This document shows, one piece after another, positions 5,468 to 7,213 of a DNA stretch of 7,213 nt. The notes under the pieces are model-generated. The model was not told the origin of the DNA. It worked only from the letters and a program-made list of their open reading frames with translations, and made no database searches. The stretch comes from CAVAVT01 sp963592185 (GTDB taxonomy: Bacteria; Bacillota; Negativicutes; Selenomonadales; Selenomonadaceae). Location of the stretch: assembly GCA_963592185.1 (NCBI GenBank), contig CAVAVT010000073.1:1-7213 (forward strand). Direction: 5' to 3'. The first letter of the stretch is position 1; every line of letters starts with the position of its first letter. Made by a program: the position numbers and the translations under genes.

Positions 5468-6961
5468 TCATTCAAATTCAAAGAATCCCTTTGGAAAAAT
5501 ATCCTTCCATTCCACGATTTCCTTTGCGGCTGCCTTTTCATCCCGTTGCGACAAGTAGACAATCTCTTTTCCCTTGAACCATACAAAGTGTTCAGCATCT
5601 TCAGCCAATGCCGACAAATTAAAACCTAGCCGAATCAAGTCTATCTCCCAATTATCCAGGAAAAATTGCTCCTTTTTTTCTAGCTTTTCTACAATCCATT
5701 TAATTGCATCAGCATAATCCTGCATTAGAATAAAATTCATTAGCTTTAAACAGTTCGTAGCGAAAAAGAATGTGCATGATTTCAACAATGGAATTTTATG
5801 CATTTTTAAGGCTATCAGCTTTTCCAAATCATCTTTGGACTCGGCATATTCCCAAAAATGCTGGATATTCAGCAGCAATAGCAATTCCTTGGAAGTATCG
5901 CTACCTGGCAATCCTTCAGGATACAGGGCTAATGCAGCCAATATTTCAGCTGCTTGTTTCATTGTCTTATCATCAGCGAATATATCCTGCCCCAAAAGCC
6001 AAGTAGCAATTTCTGAGCAGGCATTTTTATTTCCTACCGTACGAACCGCCTGCCTAAACCATTTAGTACAGGCAATGCTATGTACCAATTCAATGGCATT
6101 CTCACCATATATTCCCTGCTTGATAAGACGAAAACTATCCCGCGTTTCACCTAGCAGCACATTAAGCAAAAATATCAAGTTTGTTCTACTTACATATCCA
6201 CATTTATTGATGAGGAAAATAATATCATTCTGAAACAATTTCTCAGGGGCATAAAGACGATCACATTTTGCATTATATGGCTTATTATCATTTCCATAGA
6301 CATGGTAACGATACAGGCACTCTGACAATATACCTATCCTATTACTGTGCAATATACTCCGACGCACAAATACAGTATCTGAACCATATGGCAATATTTC
6401 AATGGTAGATGTATTTATGGATTTAATCACATCCATTTTGTATAACTTCAGCCAATGAGTTCTCATAAGCTGATATGTTTGAGGAAAAATCTGACCATAT
6501 TCCTCACCTTCAACAATTATATTTTTCTCGATACATCTATCACCGATTAAATTTCCACTTTGGGCGTCTATAAAATGAGCACCTGCCACCGTCATATCCA
6601 GAGCATTCCTCTCTGCAAACGCCACCAGCTTTGCCAATGCATCTAGTTCCAGGGCATCATCAGCATCTATACGGGTAAAATACCCCTGCCCATTTGAGTC
6701 ATTGAGTATCTGCGGAAAGGCATAGGGCCAGGCAATAGATTTATCAGATTTCTCAATCAAAACCACCTTAAACCTGGCATCAGCGGCAGCATAGGAAGAT
6801 ATAATATCCTTAACAGCCTGTCCTGAACCATTATCATATATGTAGCAAATAAAGTTTTTATATGTTTGGTTTTTAATAGACTCCAGGTGCTCTATGATGT
6901 AAGGCTCTGCCAAATCATAGCTTTGAGTATAAATGGATACGGTAGGTTTACGTTGATACAT
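5468..6961 (-). CDS. Family 2 glycosyltransferase with long C-terminal extension
   Basis: This 497-residue, probably inverting, GT-A-fold enzyme would add a sugar from a nucleotide donor to a growing surface glycan or to protein. The GT2 domain covers about residues 6-230. It opens with PTVSIYTQSYDLAEPYI and HLESIKNQTYKNF, followed by YDNGSG. The metal-binding DxD motif is RIDADDAL (Asp99, Asp101, Asp102), and YGSDTVFVRR is a likely acceptor-side segment. Residues about 240-497 form a mostly helical region with no motif I recognise. It has no clear membrane helix and could bind a partner or acceptor. ATG at 6961 is preferred because AGAGGGG lies 7 bases upstream. An ATG at 6985 would add 8 residues but lacks a ribosome binding site. 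The gene lies 36 bases after the LuxC-like gene and 9 before the aminotransferase. Confidence 0.88.
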   Translation of the reverse strand: MYQRKPTVSIYTQSYDLAEPYIIEHLESIKNQTYKNFICYIYDNGSGQAVKDIISSYAAADARFKVVLIEKSDKSIAWPYAFPQILNDSNGQGYFTRIDADDALELDALAKLVAFAERNALDMTVAGAHFIDAQSGNLIGDRCIEKNIIVEGEEYGQIFPQTYQLMRTHWLKLYKMDVIKSINTSTIEILPYGSDTVFVRRSILHSNRIGILSECLYRYHVYGNDNKPYNAKCDRLYAPEKLFQNDIIFLINKCGYVSRTNLIFLLNVLLGETRDSFRLIKQGIYGENAIELVHSIACTKWFRQAVRTVGNKNACSEIATWLLGQDIFADDKTMKQAAEILAALALYPEGLPGSDTSKELLLLLNIQHFWEYAESKDDLEKLIALKMHKIPLLKSCTFFFATNCLKLMNFILMQDYADAIKWIVEKLEKKEQFFLDNWEIDLIRLGFNLSALAEDAEHFVWFKGKEIVYLSQRDEKAAAKEIVEWKDIFPKGFFEFE

Positions 6962-6968
6962 ATTGTTT

Positions 6969-6975
6969 CCCCTCT
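6969..6975 (-). promoter_or_regulatory. Ribosome binding site that fixes the glycosyltransferase start at 6961
   Basis: AGAGGGG on the minus strand, 7 bases before the ATG at 6961. It lies inside the 8-codon extension that the ATG at 6985 would give, so the shorter start is preferred. Confidence 0.7.
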
Positions 6976-6997
6976 GATATAGCATTTTGTACTAGCT

Positions 6998-7180
6998 CTA
7001 TAACACACTGATGCTCCTTGTCAATCTCTCCACTAGATTATATCCATCCCAGATTAAATCGAAATCCAGTGTGCGACCAATAGGTACTACTCTATCAATT
7101 CCTTTAACGCCCGATTTAATCAATGGCAAAAAAGCCTCCTTATTTCCATAATATCCATCCCTCCCTATATAATCTTGCAA
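6998..7180 (-). CDS. C-terminal end of a probable LuxC-type acyl-CoA reductase (partial or broken)
   Basis: The visible 60 residues end GIDRVVPIGRTLDFDLIWDGYNLVERLTR plus a short tail. A run of the form R-V-x-P-x-G-R, about 10 residues, W-D-G-Y, and then helix with a final Arg resembles the C-terminus of LuxC-family acyl-CoA reductases, which sometimes occur in polysaccharide and amino-sugar clusters. The frame continues upstream for eight more codons (to 7204) and then meets TGA at 7205-7207. The first in-frame start-like codon is TTG at 7180, with a poorly spaced GGGAG. A LuxC protein has roughly 400-480 residues. Either the main body lies outside the window in another frame (a frameshift near the A-rich edge), or this is a remnant. 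The family call is by pattern only. Confidence 0.45.
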   Translation of the reverse strand: MQDYIGRDGYYGNKEAFLPLIKSGVKGIDRVVPIGRTLDFDLIWDGYNLVERLTRSISVL

Positions 7181-7213
7181 TATCTCCCAAATACTCCGTT
7201 TTTCTCAGTTTTT

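Noticed and set aside
6962..6985. Upstream ATG start at 6985 for the glycosyltransferase
   Set aside because: No ribosome binding site precedes it. AGAGGGG within the extension points to the ATG at 6961, and the GT2 fold begins right after that start.

Overview
The window looks like a Gram-positive-type (Bacillota) genome, probably an anaerobic gut or rumen member of Clostridia or Negativicutes. This is inferred from strong AAGGAGG-type ribosome binding sites, use of ATG, GTG and TTG starts, a siphophage tail module of the kind found in Firmicutes prophages, and moderate GC content. I cannot name the species. Every gene I can support lies on the minus strand, so transcription runs from high to low coordinates.

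Right part (about 3198-7213): a surface-glycan or glycosylation gene cluster. In transcription order it holds the C-terminal end of a probable LuxC-type acyl-CoA reductase, a family 2 glycosyltransferase with a long extra C-terminal half, a DegT/DnrJ/EryC1/StrS sugar aminotransferase (TTG start) and an SGNH-like hydrolase or acyltransferase (GTG start). Spacing is tight, so this is probably one operon that makes and attaches a modified amino sugar. The final substrate cannot be read from sequence.

Middle part (1372-3181): a complete IS3-family insertion sequence of the IS150 type. Its orfA and orfB overlap by ATGA, and a run of eight A residues suits -1 frameshifting. Its ends are strikingly asymmetric. 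The orfB-side end is one short terminal repeat. The orfA-side end carries about 390 bp of non-coding DNA in which the terminal-repeat core (consensus TGTCCAYATTAYAGG) recurs every 34-35 bp. This array is the main discovery candidate: it resembles the multi-site ends of Tn7 or Mu more than a normal IS3 end.

Left part (1-1371): a prophage tail module. A HK97-gp10-family gene has lost its 5' part at the IS boundary. It is followed by a small tail-completion-type gene, a major tail tube gene with an InlB-type C-terminal domain, and the first 13 codons of a second tail tube paralogue that runs out of the window.

The IS separates two unrelated gene sets and shows no matching target duplication. 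The present arrangement therefore probably arose by IS-mediated deletion or recombination rather than by one simple insertion.
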